From Arthrobacter sp. H35-D1 (GTDB lineage: Bacteria; Actinomycetota; Actinomycetes; Actinomycetales; Micrococcaceae), in the NCBI RefSeq assembly GCF_030063185.1, contig NZ_JASISP010000026.1, forward strand, positions 1-58,272: DNA of 58,272 nucleotides, written 5' to 3'. Below are positions 40,362 to 49,411 of this stretch, piece by piece. The position numbers and the translations under genes are program-made. Positions within the stretch are counted from its first letter, which is position 1. Every line of letters starts with the position of its first letter. The notes beneath the pieces are model-generated. The model did no database searches. It saw only the letters and a program-made list of their open reading frames with translations, and was not told the DNA's origin.

Positions 40362-42292
40362 GCATGATGAGGGGGCGCGGCGCCCCGCCGCAGCAAAAGG
40401 CACTCAACTTCGGGCCCAGCCTCAAGCGGATTCTGCGGCTGATGGCCCCCGACAAGGTGCGCATCGCCGTGGTGCTTGTCATGGCCTCCATTTCGGTGGG
40501 TTTGTCGGTGGTGGCGCCCAAGGTGTTGGGCAACGCGACGGACATCATCTTTGACGGGGTGGTGGGCCGAATGCTCAAACAGTTCCCGGCCGGCACCACG
40601 AAGGACCAGGCAGTGGCGGCGTTGCGAGCCAGTGGGCAAGGGCAAATGGCGGACATGCTGGCCGCCATGAACGTGGTGCCCGGGCAGGGCCTTGACCTGG
40701 GGGCACTGGGCGCTGTGCTGCTTGTGGTGCTGGGGCTCTATGTCGCGGCGTTCTTCTTCAACTGGACGCAGGGCTACATGACAACAGGCATAGTCCAACG
40801 GGCCATGTACAGGCTGCGCCAGGGCATTGAGGACAAGCTCGACAGGCTGCCCATGGCGCACTTTCAGCAGGAGTCCCGCGGCGACCTGCTCTCCCGCGTC
40901 ACGAACGACATCGACAACTTCGGCCAAACCCTCAACCAGACCCTGACCCAGATCCTCATTGCCGTGCTCACGGTCTGCGGGGTGCTGGGGATGATGTTCT
41001 CCATCTCCCCGCTGCTGGCAGGCATCTCCTTGCTGACGTTGCCCATTGTTGCCGGGCTGACGGTGGTGATCGCCAAGCGGTCGCAGGTGCAGTTTGCGGC
41101 GCAGTGGAAGAGCACGGGGGACCTGAACGGCCACGTGGAGGAGATGTTCACCGGCCATGAGATCGTGAAGGCCTTTGGCCAGCAGCAGGCCGCCATCGAG
41201 AAGTTCAAGGTTTCCAACGACTACTTGTTTGAATCAAGCTCCAAGGCGCAGTTCATTTCCGGAATCATCATGCCCAGCACCAACTTCGTCGCCAACCTGA
41301 ACTACGTGGTGATCGCTGTGCTTGGCGGCATCCAGGTGGCGCAGGGCGTCCTCACCATCGGCAGCGTGCAGGCGTTCATCCAGTACTCGCGCCAGTTCAG
41401 CCAGCCCATGTCCCAACTGGCCAGCATGATCAACCTGCTCCAATCCGGTGTGGCATCGGCCGAACGCGTCTTTGAATTGCTTGATGCGCAGGAGCAGCGC
41501 CCAGACCACAGCCCGGCCGCCGAGCTGGCCGAGCCCGCCGGACGGGTGGTGTTTGAGCACGTCAACTTCGGTTACACGCCCGAGGAGCCGCTGATCAAGG
41601 ACTTGTCTTTCGTCGCCGAGCCGGGTGAGACGGTGGCCATTGTGGGACCCACCGGCGCGGGCAAGACCACGCTGGTGAACCTGCTCATGCGGTTCTATGA
41701 AATTGATTCGGGCACCATCAGCATTGATGGCGTCGACACGGCCAAGCTCACCCGCGAGGATCTGCGCAGCCAGTTCGGCATGGTCCTGCAGGACGCCTGG
41801 CTGTTCATTGGGACTATTCGGGACAACCTGGCCTACGGCAAGCTGGACGCCACCGGGGATGAAATCCTCGCCGCGGCCAAGGCCACCCACGTGGACCACT
41901 TTGTGCGCTCCCTTCCCGAGGGCTATGACACCGTCCTCACCGACGACGGCGGCGGGCTCAGCCAGGGGCAGCGCCAGCTCATGACCATTGCACGCGCGTG
42001 GATATCCAACCCCGGCATCTTGATCCTCGACGAGGCCACCAGCTCCGTTGACACCCGCACCGAAGTCATGATCCGCCAGGCCATGAACAGGTTGCGCGCC
42101 AACCGGACCAGCTTCGTCATTGCCCACAGGCTCTCCACAATCCGCGATGCAGATCTCATCCTCGTCATGGACCATGGTGAGATCATTGAACAAGGCAGCC
42201 ATGAAGAGCTGTTGGCCCGCAAGGGTTTCTACTACGATCTCTACATGAGTCAATTCGGTGATCCAATGGTGGAAGAAGAGGTGCAGGCATGA
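40358..42292 (+). CDS. ABC exporter half-transporter, catalytically complete partner
   Basis: A 644-residue fused permease/ATPase. A loop of about 60 residues between the first two membrane segments (MLKQFPAGTTKDQ...AAMNVVPGQG) is longer than in the partner. The ATPase has Walker A GPTGAGKTT, Walker B ILILDEATSSVD with catalytic Glu559, and switch His590 in FVIAHRLSTI. The signature is LSQGQ (534-538) instead of LSGGQ, which in a heterodimer weakens the site formed with the partner's degenerate Walker B. The ATG overlaps the partner's stop by 4 nt and its own stop overlaps the GntR gene, so three proteins come from one operon. Confidence 0.93.
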   Translation: MSMMRGRGAPPQQKALNFGPSLKRILRLMAPDKVRIAVVLVMASISVGLSVVAPKVLGNATDIIFDGVVGRMLKQFPAGTTKDQAVAALRASGQGQMADMLAAMNVVPGQGLDLGALGAVLLVVLGLYVAAFFFNWTQGYMTTGIVQRAMYRLRQGIEDKLDRLPMAHFQQESRGDLLSRVTNDIDNFGQTLNQTLTQILIAVLTVCGVLGMMFSISPLLAGISLLTLPIVAGLTVVIAKRSQVQFAAQWKSTGDLNGHVEEMFTGHEIVKAFGQQQAAIEKFKVSNDYLFESSSKAQFISGIIMPSTNFVANLNYVVIAVLGGIQVAQGVLTIGSVQAFIQYSRQFSQPMSQLASMINLLQSGVASAERVFELLDAQEQRPDHSPAAELAEPAGRVVFEHVNFGYTPEEPLIKDLSFVAEPGETVAIVGPTGAGKTTLVNLLMRFYEIDSGTISIDGVDTAKLTREDLRSQFGMVLQDAWLFIGTIRDNLAYGKLDATGDEILAAAKATHVDHFVRSLPEGYDTVLTDDGGGLSQGQRQLMTIARAWISNPGILILDEATSSVDTRTEVMIRQAMNRLRANRTSFVIAHRLSTIRDADLILVMDHGEIIEQGSHEELLARKGFYYDLYMSQFGDPMVEEEVQA

Positions 42293-42672
42293 ATTCGATG
42301 GATGTCCTAGTGCGCCGTTGGCACCTTGACACGGAGTCAACAGTGCCGCCCTTTGAACAAATCCGGTTGCGCATCCTTGACCTGGCCTCCTCGGGCGGGC
42401 TGGCGGTGGGCAGCCGGCTGCCATCGGTGCGGGCACTTGCGGCCCAGCTGGGCGTGGCGGCGAACACCGTGGCCAGGGCCTATCGCGAGCTGGAACAGGC
42501 AGGCATTGTGGTCACTGCCGGGCGCAGCGGCACCGCCATTGCCTCCGGCGGGGACAAGATTGCCGCCCAGGTGGCGGCTGCCGCGGACGCCTTTGCCGGC
42601 GTCGTGCGTGAATTGGGAGTGTCGCAGGCACAGGCACTGCGCATCGTGTCGGCAGCTCTCGAGCACCACTAG
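42289..42672 (+). CDS. GntR-family regulator, YtrA subfamily
   Basis: A 127-residue regulator. The N-terminal winged helix reads VPPFEQIRLRILDLASSGGL, SRLPSVRALAAQLGVAANTVARAYRELEQAG and VVTAGRSGTAIA. After it there are only about 45 residues, too few for a ligand-binding domain, which is the definition of the YtrA subgroup. Such regulators usually control the ABC transporter operon in which they lie. The ATG overlaps the stop of the second ABC gene by 4 nt, so this one is an autoregulated third cistron; the repeats at 38502-38542 are its probable target. Confidence 0.9.
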   Translation: MNSMDVLVRRWHLDTESTVPPFEQIRLRILDLASSGGLAVGSRLPSVRALAAQLGVAANTVARAYRELEQAGIVVTAGRSGTAIASGGDKIAAQVAAAADAFAGVVRELGVSQAQALRIVSAALEHH

Positions 42673-42687
42673 CCCCCGGGCACCACC

Positions 42688-42703
42688 TCGAACGAACTTT
42701 CGA
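42688..42703. promoter_or_regulatory. LexA (SOS) box upstream of uvrA
   Basis: TCGAACGAACTTTCGA matches the actinobacterial SOS consensus TCGAAC-N4-GTTCGA with one mismatch. It lies directly before a TACACT box (42705-42710), so LexA would block the promoter until DNA damage. Confidence 0.75.
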
Positions 42704-42704
42704 T

Positions 42705-42710
42705 TACACT
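42705..42710 (+). promoter_or_regulatory. -10 box of uvrA
   Basis: TACACT lies 1 bp after the LexA-type box. The expected transcription start is near 42717, giving a leader of about 100 nt before the uvrA ATG, or a leaderless 10-codon ORF at 42716-42748. Confidence 0.5.
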
Positions 42711-42814
42711 AATGGATGAATGCAATCGTGAATGAATGCAGCGAATGAACGCAATGCGCGGCGGACTGCCGGCCGTGCCGCGGCCCCGCCGTGGACAGTG
42801 ATGTGAAGGAAACA

Positions 42815-45703
42815 ATGGCCCAGTCTTCAACCCCTGCAAGTGTGCAAAAACGCCCCGACCTCTCGCGTCTGGTGGTCAAGGGAGCGCGGGAGCACAACCT
42901 GCGCAACGTCGACCTCGACCTGCCCCGCGACGCCATGATCGTGTTCACGGGGCTGTCCGGCTCCGGCAAGTCCTCGCTGGCTTTTGACACGATCTTCGCC
43001 GAGGGCCAGCGCCGCTACGTGGAGTCCCTCTCCGCCTACGCCCGGCAGTTCCTGGGCCAGGTGGACAAACCCGACGTCGACTTCATCGAGGGCCTGTCCC
43101 CGGCCGTCTCGATCGACCAAAAGTCCACCAGCAAGAACCCCCGCTCCACGGTGGGCACCATCACCGAAATTTACGACTACATGCGCCTGCTCTGGGCCAG
43201 GGTTGGCACCCCGCACTGCCCCGTGTGCGGGGAACCGATCGCGAAGCAGACTCCGCAGCAAATAGTGGACCAGCTGCTCGAAATGCCCGAGGGCACCCGC
43301 TTCCAGATCCTGGCCCCCGTGGTGCGGGACCGCAAGGGCGAATTTGTGGACCTGTTCAAGGAGCTCACCGCCAAGGGCTATTCCCGTGCCAGGGTGGACG
43401 GCGAACAGATCCAGCTCAACGATCCGCCCAAGCTGAAGAAGACGTACAAGCACACCATCGAGGTGGTGGTTGACCGCCTCGTGGTCAAGGACGGCATCCA
43501 ACAGCGCTTGACTGACTCCGTGGAAACGGCGTTGGGACTGGCCGACGGCCGGGTGCTGGCAGATCTGGTGGATCTGGACGAGGCCGACCCCGCCCGCGTG
43601 CGTTCCTTCTCCGAAAACCTTGCCTGCCCCAATGAGCACCCGCTGGCCATCGACGAAATTGAGCCGCGTTCCTTCTCCTTCAACAACCCCTTCGGCGCCT
43701 GCACCGCCTGCAGCGGCATTGGCAGCAAGCTTGAAGTTGACGAGGAACTTGTGGTCCCCAACCCCTTCCTCTCGCTGCGTGAGGGTGCCATCGCCCCGTG
43801 GTCGCTGGGCACGGCCACCACCGAGTACTGGAACAGGCTGCTGGATGGCCTGTCCGCGGACCTGGGCTTTGCACTGGAGACGCCCTGGAACAAGCTCGAC
43901 GACGCCGCCCGCACCGCCATCCTGTACGGCAAGGACCACAAGGTGGTGGTGCAGTACAAGAACCGTTTCGGCCGCGAACGCAAGTACAGCACCGGCTTTG
44001 AAGGTGCCGTGCAATATATCCAGCGCAAGCACGTCGAAACCGAGTCGGATTCGGCCCGCGACCGCTATGAAGAGTACATGCGCCAGATCCCGTGCCCGTC
44101 CTGCGGGGGCGCACGGCTGAACCCGGCATCGTTGTCGGTGCTGATCAACGGCAAGTCGATCGCCGAAGTGTGCGCGCTGTCCATGCACGACTGCTACGAC
44201 TTCCTCACCAACCTGGTGCTGACCGGACGCGAAGCCACAATCGCCAGCCAGGTGCTGAAGGAAATCCAGGCCCGGTTGAGGTTCCTGCTCGACGTCGGCC
44301 TGGAATATCTCAACCTGGAACGTGCCTCCGCCACGCTCTCGGGCGGGGAGGCCCAGCGCATTCGGCTGGCCACGCAGATCGGCTCCGGCCTTGTCGGGGT
44401 GCTCTACGTCCTCGACGAGCCATCGATCGGCCTGCACCAGCGGGACAACCGCAGGCTCATTGAAACCCTGTCCCGCCTGCGCGACTTGGGCAACACCCTC
44501 ATTGTGGTCGAGCACGACGAGGACACCATCAAGGAAGCCGACTGGATCGTTGACATTGGCCCCGGCGCCGGCGAACACGGCGGGGAAGTGGTGCACTCCG
44601 GCTCCTTGGAGGGACTGCTGGCGAACACCCGCTCGCTCACCGGCGACTACCTCTCCGGTCGCAGGAGCATCCCGCTGCCCGCCAAGCGCCGCAAGTATGA
44701 CAAAAAGCGTGAACTCACGGTGGTTGGAGCCAAGGAAAACAACCTGCTGAACATCGACGTGAAATTCCCGCTCGGTGTCCTGACGGCAGTGACAGGCGTC
44801 AGCGGATCGGGCAAGTCAACGCTGGTCAACGAGATCCTGTACAAGGTTCTTGCCACCAAGCTCAACGGTGCCAAACAAGTTCCCGGCCGCCACCTGCGCG
44901 TCGACGGGTTGGAGCACCTCGACAAGGTGGTGCACGTGGACCAAAGCCCCATCGGCCGCACCCCGCGTTCCAACCCGGCCACGTACACGGGCGTCTTTGA
45001 CAACATCCGCAAATTGTTTGCCGAGACCAACGAGTCCAAGATGCGCGGCTACCAGCCCGGCCGATTCTCCTTCAATGTCAAGGGCGGACGCTGCGAAGCG
45101 TGCACCGGCGACGGCACGCTGAAGATCGAAATGAACTTCCTGCCGGACGTGTACGTCCCCTGCGAGGTCTGCCACGGGGCGCGCTACAACCGCGAAACAC
45201 TTGAAGTGCACTACAAGGGCAAGTCGATTGCGGACGTGTTGAACATGCCCATCGAGGAAGGCGCGGAGTTCTTTGCCGCGTTCACTCCCATCGCCCGGCA
45301 CCTGCGCACGCTTGTCGACGTCGGACTTGGCTACGTGCGCCTGGGACAAGCCTCCACCACGCTCTCCGGCGGCGAGGCACAGCGCGTGAAGCTGGCTGCG
45401 GAACTGCAAAAACGCTCCAACGGCCGCAGCATTTACGTTCTTGACGAGCCCACCACGGGCCTGCACTTTGAGGACATTCGCAAGCTGCTGCTCGTGTTGC
45501 AGGGGCTCGTGGACAAGGGCAACACTGTCATCGTCATTGAGCACAACCTGGATGTGATCAAGAGCGCCGACTGGGTCGTGGACCTGGGCCCCGACGGCGG
45601 TACCGGCGGCGGACGCCTCGTTGCCGCCGGCACGCCGGAGAAAGTGGCGAAAAGCGCCGACAGCTACACGGCGACGTTCCTTCGCGAGGTCCTGGCACCT
45701 TGA
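42815..45703 (+). CDS. uvrA: Excinuclease ABC subunit A
   Basis: A 962-residue UvrA with two ABC ATPase modules. The first Walker A is [15 protein letters not shown] with [21 protein letters not shown] after it; the second is [15 protein letters not shown]. Both signature motifs appear as [10 protein letters not shown] and [10 protein letters not shown]. Zinc-binding cysteines are CPVCGEPI in the N-terminal half and CEACTGDG / CEVCHGARY in the second. UvrA dimers find bulky lesions and deliver UvrB. The frame opens upstream at GTG 42791, but ATG 42815 has AAGGA 6 nt before it and gives the normal N-terminus. A LexA-type box upstream shows SOS control. Confidence 0.98.
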   Translation: MAQSSTPASVQKRPDLSRLVVKGAREHNLRNVDLDLPRDAMIVFTGLSGSGKSSLAFDTIFAEGQRRYVESLSAYARQFLGQVDKPDVDFIEGLSPAVSIDQKSTSKNPRSTVGTITEIYDYMRLLWARVGTPHCPVCGEPIAKQTPQQIVDQLLEMPEGTRFQILAPVVRDRKGEFVDLFKELTAKGYSRARVDGEQIQLNDPPKLKKTYKHTIEVVVDRLVVKDGIQQRLTDSVETALGLADGRVLADLVDLDEADPARVRSFSENLACPNEHPLAIDEIEPRSFSFNNPFGACTACSGIGSKLEVDEELVVPNPFLSLREGAIAPWSLGTATTEYWNRLLDGLSADLGFALETPWNKLDDAARTAILYGKDHKVVVQYKNRFGRERKYSTGFEGAVQYIQRKHVETESDSARDRYEEYMRQIPCPSCGGARLNPASLSVLINGKSIAEVCALSMHDCYDFLTNLVLTGREATIASQVLKEIQARLRFLLDVGLEYLNLERASATLSGGEAQRIRLATQIGSGLVGVLYVLDEPSIGLHQRDNRRLIETLSRLRDLGNTLIVVEHDEDTIKEADWIVDIGPGAGEHGGEVVHSGSLEGLLANTRSLTGDYLSGRRSIPLPAKRRKYDKKRELTVVGAKENNLLNIDVKFPLGVLTAVTGVSGSGKSTLVNEILYKVLATKLNGAKQVPGRHLRVDGLEHLDKVVHVDQSPIGRTPRSNPATYTGVFDNIRKLFAETNESKMRGYQPGRFSFNVKGGRCEACTGDGTLKIEMNFLPDVYVPCEVCHGARYNRETLEVHYKGKSIADVLNMPIEEGAEFFAAFTPIARHLRTLVDVGLGYVRLGQASTTLSGGEAQRVKLAAELQKRSNGRSIYVLDEPTTGLHFEDIRKLLLVLQGLVDKGNTVIVIEHNLDVIKSADWVVDLGPDGGTGGGRLVAAGTPEKVAKSADSYTATFLREVLAP

Positions 45704-45721
45704 CGGGCCCGCAACGATGCA

Positions 45722-45778
45722 CGAGATGCCACCTATGGTGCCCAAAACACGTTTTTGGTAGCCACAAGTGGCATCTCG
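45722..45778. repeat. Imperfect inverted repeat downstream of uvrA
   Basis: CGAGATGCCAC (45722-45732) and GTGGCATCTCG (45768-45778) are perfect complements, and the stem continues inward with a few mismatches that become G-U pairs only in a minus-strand transcript. The inner sequence resembles the palindrome at 6970-7040. It lies 18 nt after the uvrA stop and could also act as its terminator, but no T-run follows. Confidence 0.75.
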
Positions 45779-45900
45779 GCGATCTTTCGTCCCGAAAGTA
45801 GCGCGCATTCAAGGTCTGCGAGGAAGGGCAGGCGGGCCTAAATATGCCATCACGGGCATGGATGGGGCCTGCCGGTGCCGTCTCGTGAGAAACTATGGAC

Positions 45901-46644
45901 GTGACTACGCCCTCCCCCGCCATCAACATCTCCGCTGCCCGCACAGCCGTCATTTTTGACCTCGACGGCACCCTTGTGGACCCGGCAGGAGGGATTACAG
46001 GGGGCATTGAACATGCGCTGCGCAGCATGTCGCTGCCGGTCCCCGATGATGCCGTGCTCAACAGCCTGATAGGTCCCAAACTGGCCGATGCCCTGGTGCG
46101 CCTTGCCGGCGTGCCCGGAGCGGACGTGGAAGGTGTCATCGCCGTCTACCGGCAGTGGTACCGCGACCATGGCATGGCCATGTCGCTGGTGTATCCGGGA
46201 GTGCGGGAATTGCTGGCACAGTTGGCGCAGGACGGCGTGAGCCTGGCCGTTGCCACCCAAAAGCCCGAGCCGTTGGCGAAAAAGCTTTTGGCGCACCACG
46301 GCCTGGCAGACTTCTTTTTCGTGATTCGCGGTTCACATGCCGACGAGTCGCTCATGCCGGGGGACGAAGGCTACCGCCCCGGCAAGTCCGAGATCATCGC
46401 CGCCGCGCTGCAGGCCCTGGCCGAACGTCCCGACGGATCACAGCCGGCCGTGATGGTGGGGGACAGGCACCAGGATGCGGAGGGAGCCCGCAGCAACGGC
46501 CTGCCCTGCATTGGCGTTGGCTGGGGATTTGCCGCCGACGGCGAGCTGGCGGCGGCCGGCGTTGACACGGTGGTGCACTCAACGCAAGAGCTGGCAAGCG
46601 AACTGGCCTTGCGAGCGGGGAAGGGCAACCATGGCGCTGTATGA
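45901..46644 (+). CDS. HAD-superfamily phosphatase (phosphoglycolate phosphatase-like)
   Basis: A 247-residue HAD hydrolase. Motif I is VIFDLDGTLVDP with the nucleophile Asp, motif II AVATQKPEPLAKKLL, and motif IV VMVGDRHQDAEGARSNG, with a helical cap between (ITGGIEHALRSM...). The GGI..G..GVGWGF ending resembles phosphoglycolate phosphatase/PpaX-type enzymes, but the substrate is not fixed. An ATG at 45895 and this GTG are both possible; GTG was preferred because GAAACT lies 6 nt before it, consistent with a leaderless transcript. The 3' end overlaps the acyltransferase gene by 14 nt. Confidence 0.87.
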   Translation: MTTPSPAINISAARTAVIFDLDGTLVDPAGGITGGIEHALRSMSLPVPDDAVLNSLIGPKLADALVRLAGVPGADVEGVIAVYRQWYRDHGMAMSLVYPGVRELLAQLAQDGVSLAVATQKPEPLAKKLLAHHGLADFFFVIRGSHADESLMPGDEGYRPGKSEIIAAALQALAERPDGSQPAVMVGDRHQDAEGARSNGLPCIGVGWGFAADGELAAAGVDTVVHSTQELASELALRAGKGNHGAV

Positions 46645-47299
46645 CATGACCCGCGTGTTGACCCGCGGCACCATTGCCACGCTGTGCAGGCCCACCGTGG
46701 AAGGCCTGGCGAACGTGCCCGTCGACGGGCCCTTCATCGTGGCACCCAACCACCTGTCCTTTTTTGATTCCGTCATTGTGCAGGCGCTGACCCCGAGGCC
46801 GGTCTCGTTCTTTGCCAAGGCCGAATACTTCACCGGCAAAGGCCTCAAGGGCAAGGCCATGAAGACGTTCTTTGAGGCCGTGCACTCGATTCCGGTGGAA
46901 CGCGGCGAACAGGCCGCCAGCGTCCAGGCGCTGAAAACGCTGCTGGACATCCTTGGGCACGGCGACGGGGTGGGCATCTACCCCGAGGGCACCCGCTCCC
47001 GCGACGGCATCCTGTACCGCGGCCGGACAGGCGTGGGGTGGCTGGCACTCACCACGGGGGCCCCCGTGGTCCCGGTGGGCATTGTCGGCACTGAAAAACT
47101 GCAACCCGCCGGGAAAAACACGTTCAGGCCGGCCAAGTTCACCCTGCGTTTCGGCAAGCCGCTGTACTTTGACAAGACGGGACCCGACCATTCCCTGCCG
47201 GCCCGCCGCCACGTCACGGACAGCATCATGGATGCCATCGCGGAGCTGACAGGGCAGCAGCGCAGCCCCAAGTACAACCAAAGCCCGAGCATCGAATAA
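46631..47299 (+). CDS. 1-acyl-sn-glycerol-3-phosphate acyltransferase (PlsC-like)
   Basis: A 222-residue acyltransferase with the H-x4-D motif in NHLSFFDS, the second block FFEAVHSIPVERG, and the substrate-binding YPEGTRSRDG, then APVVPVGIVGTEKL. It acylates lysophosphatidate or a related acceptor at the inner membrane face. The frame is open upstream inside the HAD gene, but ATG 46631 has GGAAGG 7 nt before it and begins the conserved region. It overlaps the HAD gene and ends 3 nt before uvrC, so it sits in an operon with both. Confidence 0.9.
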   Translation: MALYDMTRVLTRGTIATLCRPTVEGLANVPVDGPFIVAPNHLSFFDSVIVQALTPRPVSFFAKAEYFTGKGLKGKAMKTFFEAVHSIPVERGEQAASVQALKTLLDILGHGDGVGIYPEGTRSRDGILYRGRTGVGWLALTTGAPVVPVGIVGTEKLQPAGKNTFRPAKFTLRFGKPLYFDKTGPDHSLPARRHVTDSIMDAIAELTGQQRSPKYNQSPSIE

Positions 47300-47302
47300 C
47301 CC

Positions 47303-49345
47303 ATGGCAAATCCAGAGAGCTACCGGCCCAAGCCGGGCGAAATTCCCACCGACCCGGGCGTCTACCGCTTCCGGGACGAGAACGGGCGCATCATCTACGT
47401 GGGCAAGGCCAAAAACCTCCGCTCGCGCCTGAACTCGTACTTTGCCAACCCCGCCACCCTGCTGCCCAAGACCCATGCCATGGTCCACCACGCCACCAGC
47501 GTGCAATGGACCATTGTGGGAAGCGAACTTGAAGCGCTGCAGCTGGAATACACGTGGATCAAGGAATTCACCCCCCGCTACAACCTGGTGTTCAGGGACG
47601 ACAAAAGCTATCCCTACCTGGCTCTTTCCATGGACGAAAAGTTCCCGCGGGTGCAGGTCATGCGCGGGGAGCGGCGCAAGGGCACCAAGTACTTTGGCCC
47701 CTACACTGCCGGTGCCATCCGCGAAACCATGGACACGTTGCTGCGGGTGTTCCCCGTGCGCAGTTGCAGCCCGGGGGTGCTGCGCCGGGCCGAACGCAGC
47801 GGACGGCCCTGCCTGCTGGGCTACATCGACAAATGTGCAGCCCCCTGCGTGGGGCGTGTCAGCGTTGCCGAGCACAAGGCCCTGGCCCAGGATTTCTGCG
47901 ACTTCATGGGCGGAGAGGCCAAACGGTTCATAGTTGGCCTCGAAAAGGAAATGCGCGCAGCAGTCGCCGAACTCGACTACGAAAAAGCGGCTCGGCTGCG
48001 CGACGACGTCATCGCCCTGCGCAAGGTCTTTGAACGCAACGCCGTGGTGCTGTCCGAAGACACCAATGTGGATATTTTCGCCGTGGAACAAGACGAACTC
48101 GAAGCGGCCGTCCAAGTGTTCTATGTCCGCGGCGGCCGGATCAAGGGGCAGCGCGGCTGGGTTGTGGAAAAGGTGGAGGACGCAACAGCTGCCGAACTGT
48201 GGGAGCACCTCATGCAGCAGGTCTACGGCGTGGAGGCGGCACAACCGGAGTCGATGCCGCGCCAAATCCTGGTGCCGGAAATGCCCTCCAACCACGAGGA
48301 ACTGGAACTCTGGCTGGGCGGACTGCGTCAAGGCAAGGTCTCCATCAAGGTGCCCCAACGCGGTGACAAGGCGGCCCTCATGGACACGGTCCAGGCAAAC
48401 GCGCGCCAAGCGATGGTCCTGCACAAGTCCCGCCGCGCGGGGGACCTCACCAGCCGGTCCCTGGCCCTGCAGGAATTGCAGGAAGCCCTTGAATTGCCCA
48501 TGCCCCTGTTGCGCATCGAGTGCTACGACATTTCCCATGTCCAGGGCACCAATGTGGTCGCGTCCATGGTGGTGGTCGAAGACGGTTTGGCCAAGAAAAG
48601 TGAGTACCGCAAGTTCGCCATCACCGGCGACGCCGCCATCGACGACACTGCCTCCATGCACGACGTCATCACCCGGCGCTTCAAGAACTATCTGGCCGAA
48701 AAAGCCGAGCGTGCACAGCTGGTGTCGGTCAGCGGCGAAATAGCTGCCGTACAGCCGGCTGGTGCCGGACAGCCGTCAGATGGGGCCCTGCCGGGGGAGA
48801 GCGGCACACTGCCGCGTTCCAAGTTTGCCTATCCGCCCAACCTGGTGGTGGTCGACGGCGGCGTGCCCCAGGTCAATGCGGCCGCCCGGGCCCTCACGGA
48901 GCTGGGCATTGACGACGTTGCCGTGGTGGGCCTGGCCAAGCGCCTTGAAGAGGTGTGGGTGCCGGGCAGCGACTTCCCGGTGATCCTGCCGCGATCCTCC
49001 GAAGGCCTTTACCTGCTCCAGCGGATCCGCGACGAGGCCCACCGGTTTGCCATCACGTTCCACCGGGCCAAGCGGGGCAAGGCCATGACGGCGTCGATCC
49101 TTGACACGGTTCCCGGCATGGGCGCCGCCAAGCAAAAAAGCCTGCTCGCGCACTTTGGTTCGCTGAAAAAAGTACGCTCTGCCACGGTGGCGGAGCTTGC
49201 CGCAGCAAAGGGCGTGGGACCGGTCCTGGCCCAGGCCATCCATGATTGCGTCAATCCGGCAGGAGCGGCCGCAGGAGCCGCGGCAGGCACGGGCGTCGAA
49301 GCCGCTCCCGCAGTGAATATGACCACCGGTGAGATTCTTGACTAG
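47303..49345 (+). CDS. uvrC: Excinuclease ABC subunit C
   Basis: A 680-residue UvrC. The GIY-YIG nuclease domain is at residues 14-95 (GVYRFRDENGRIIYVGKAKNL), making the 3' incision. A UVR domain near 215-245 (EMRAAVAELDYEKAARLRDD) binds UvrB. The RNase-H-like 5' nuclease is seen from CYDISHVQGTNVVASMVVVEDG to VVVDGGVPQVNAA. Helix-hairpin-helix repeats follow (VPGMGAAKQKSLLAHFGSLK, AAKGVGPVLAQAI). A 30-residue insertion after about 470 and an Ala-rich tail are lineage-specific. The gene is close behind the acyltransferase. The stop codon TAG is also the start of a TAGGCT promoter box for rapZ. Confidence 0.98.
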   Translation: MANPESYRPKPGEIPTDPGVYRFRDENGRIIYVGKAKNLRSRLNSYFANPATLLPKTHAMVHHATSVQWTIVGSELEALQLEYTWIKEFTPRYNLVFRDDKSYPYLALSMDEKFPRVQVMRGERRKGTKYFGPYTAGAIRETMDTLLRVFPVRSCSPGVLRRAERSGRPCLLGYIDKCAAPCVGRVSVAEHKALAQDFCDFMGGEAKRFIVGLEKEMRAAVAELDYEKAARLRDDVIALRKVFERNAVVLSEDTNVDIFAVEQDELEAAVQVFYVRGGRIKGQRGWVVEKVEDATAAELWEHLMQQVYGVEAAQPESMPRQILVPEMPSNHEELELWLGGLRQGKVSIKVPQRGDKAALMDTVQANARQAMVLHKSRRAGDLTSRSLALQELQEALELPMPLLRIECYDISHVQGTNVVASMVVVEDGLAKKSEYRKFAITGDAAIDDTASMHDVITRRFKNYLAEKAERAQLVSVSGEIAAVQPAGAGQPSDGALPGESGTLPRSKFAYPPNLVVVDGGVPQVNAAARALTELGIDDVAVVGLAKRLEEVWVPGSDFPVILPRSSEGLYLLQRIRDEAHRFAITFHRAKRGKAMTASILDTVPGMGAAKQKSLLAHFGSLKKVRSATVAELAAAKGVGPVLAQAIHDCVNPAGAAAGAAAGTGVEAAPAVNMTTGEILD

Positions 49346-49348
49346 GCT
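49343..49348 (+). promoter_or_regulatory. Putative -10 box of rapZ, overlapping the uvrC stop codon
   Basis: TAGGCT starts with the uvrC TAG stop and is followed by 6 nt and a GTG at 49355 that is in frame with rapZ. TGACCA at 49320-49325 is a possible -35 box at 17-bp spacing. Confidence 0.45.
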
Positions 49349-49411
49349 GGCAGGGTGGCACCGGCCCGCAACGCCTGCCTCGCGCAGGCAAACAACCGAC
49401 AGGGAAGAGCA

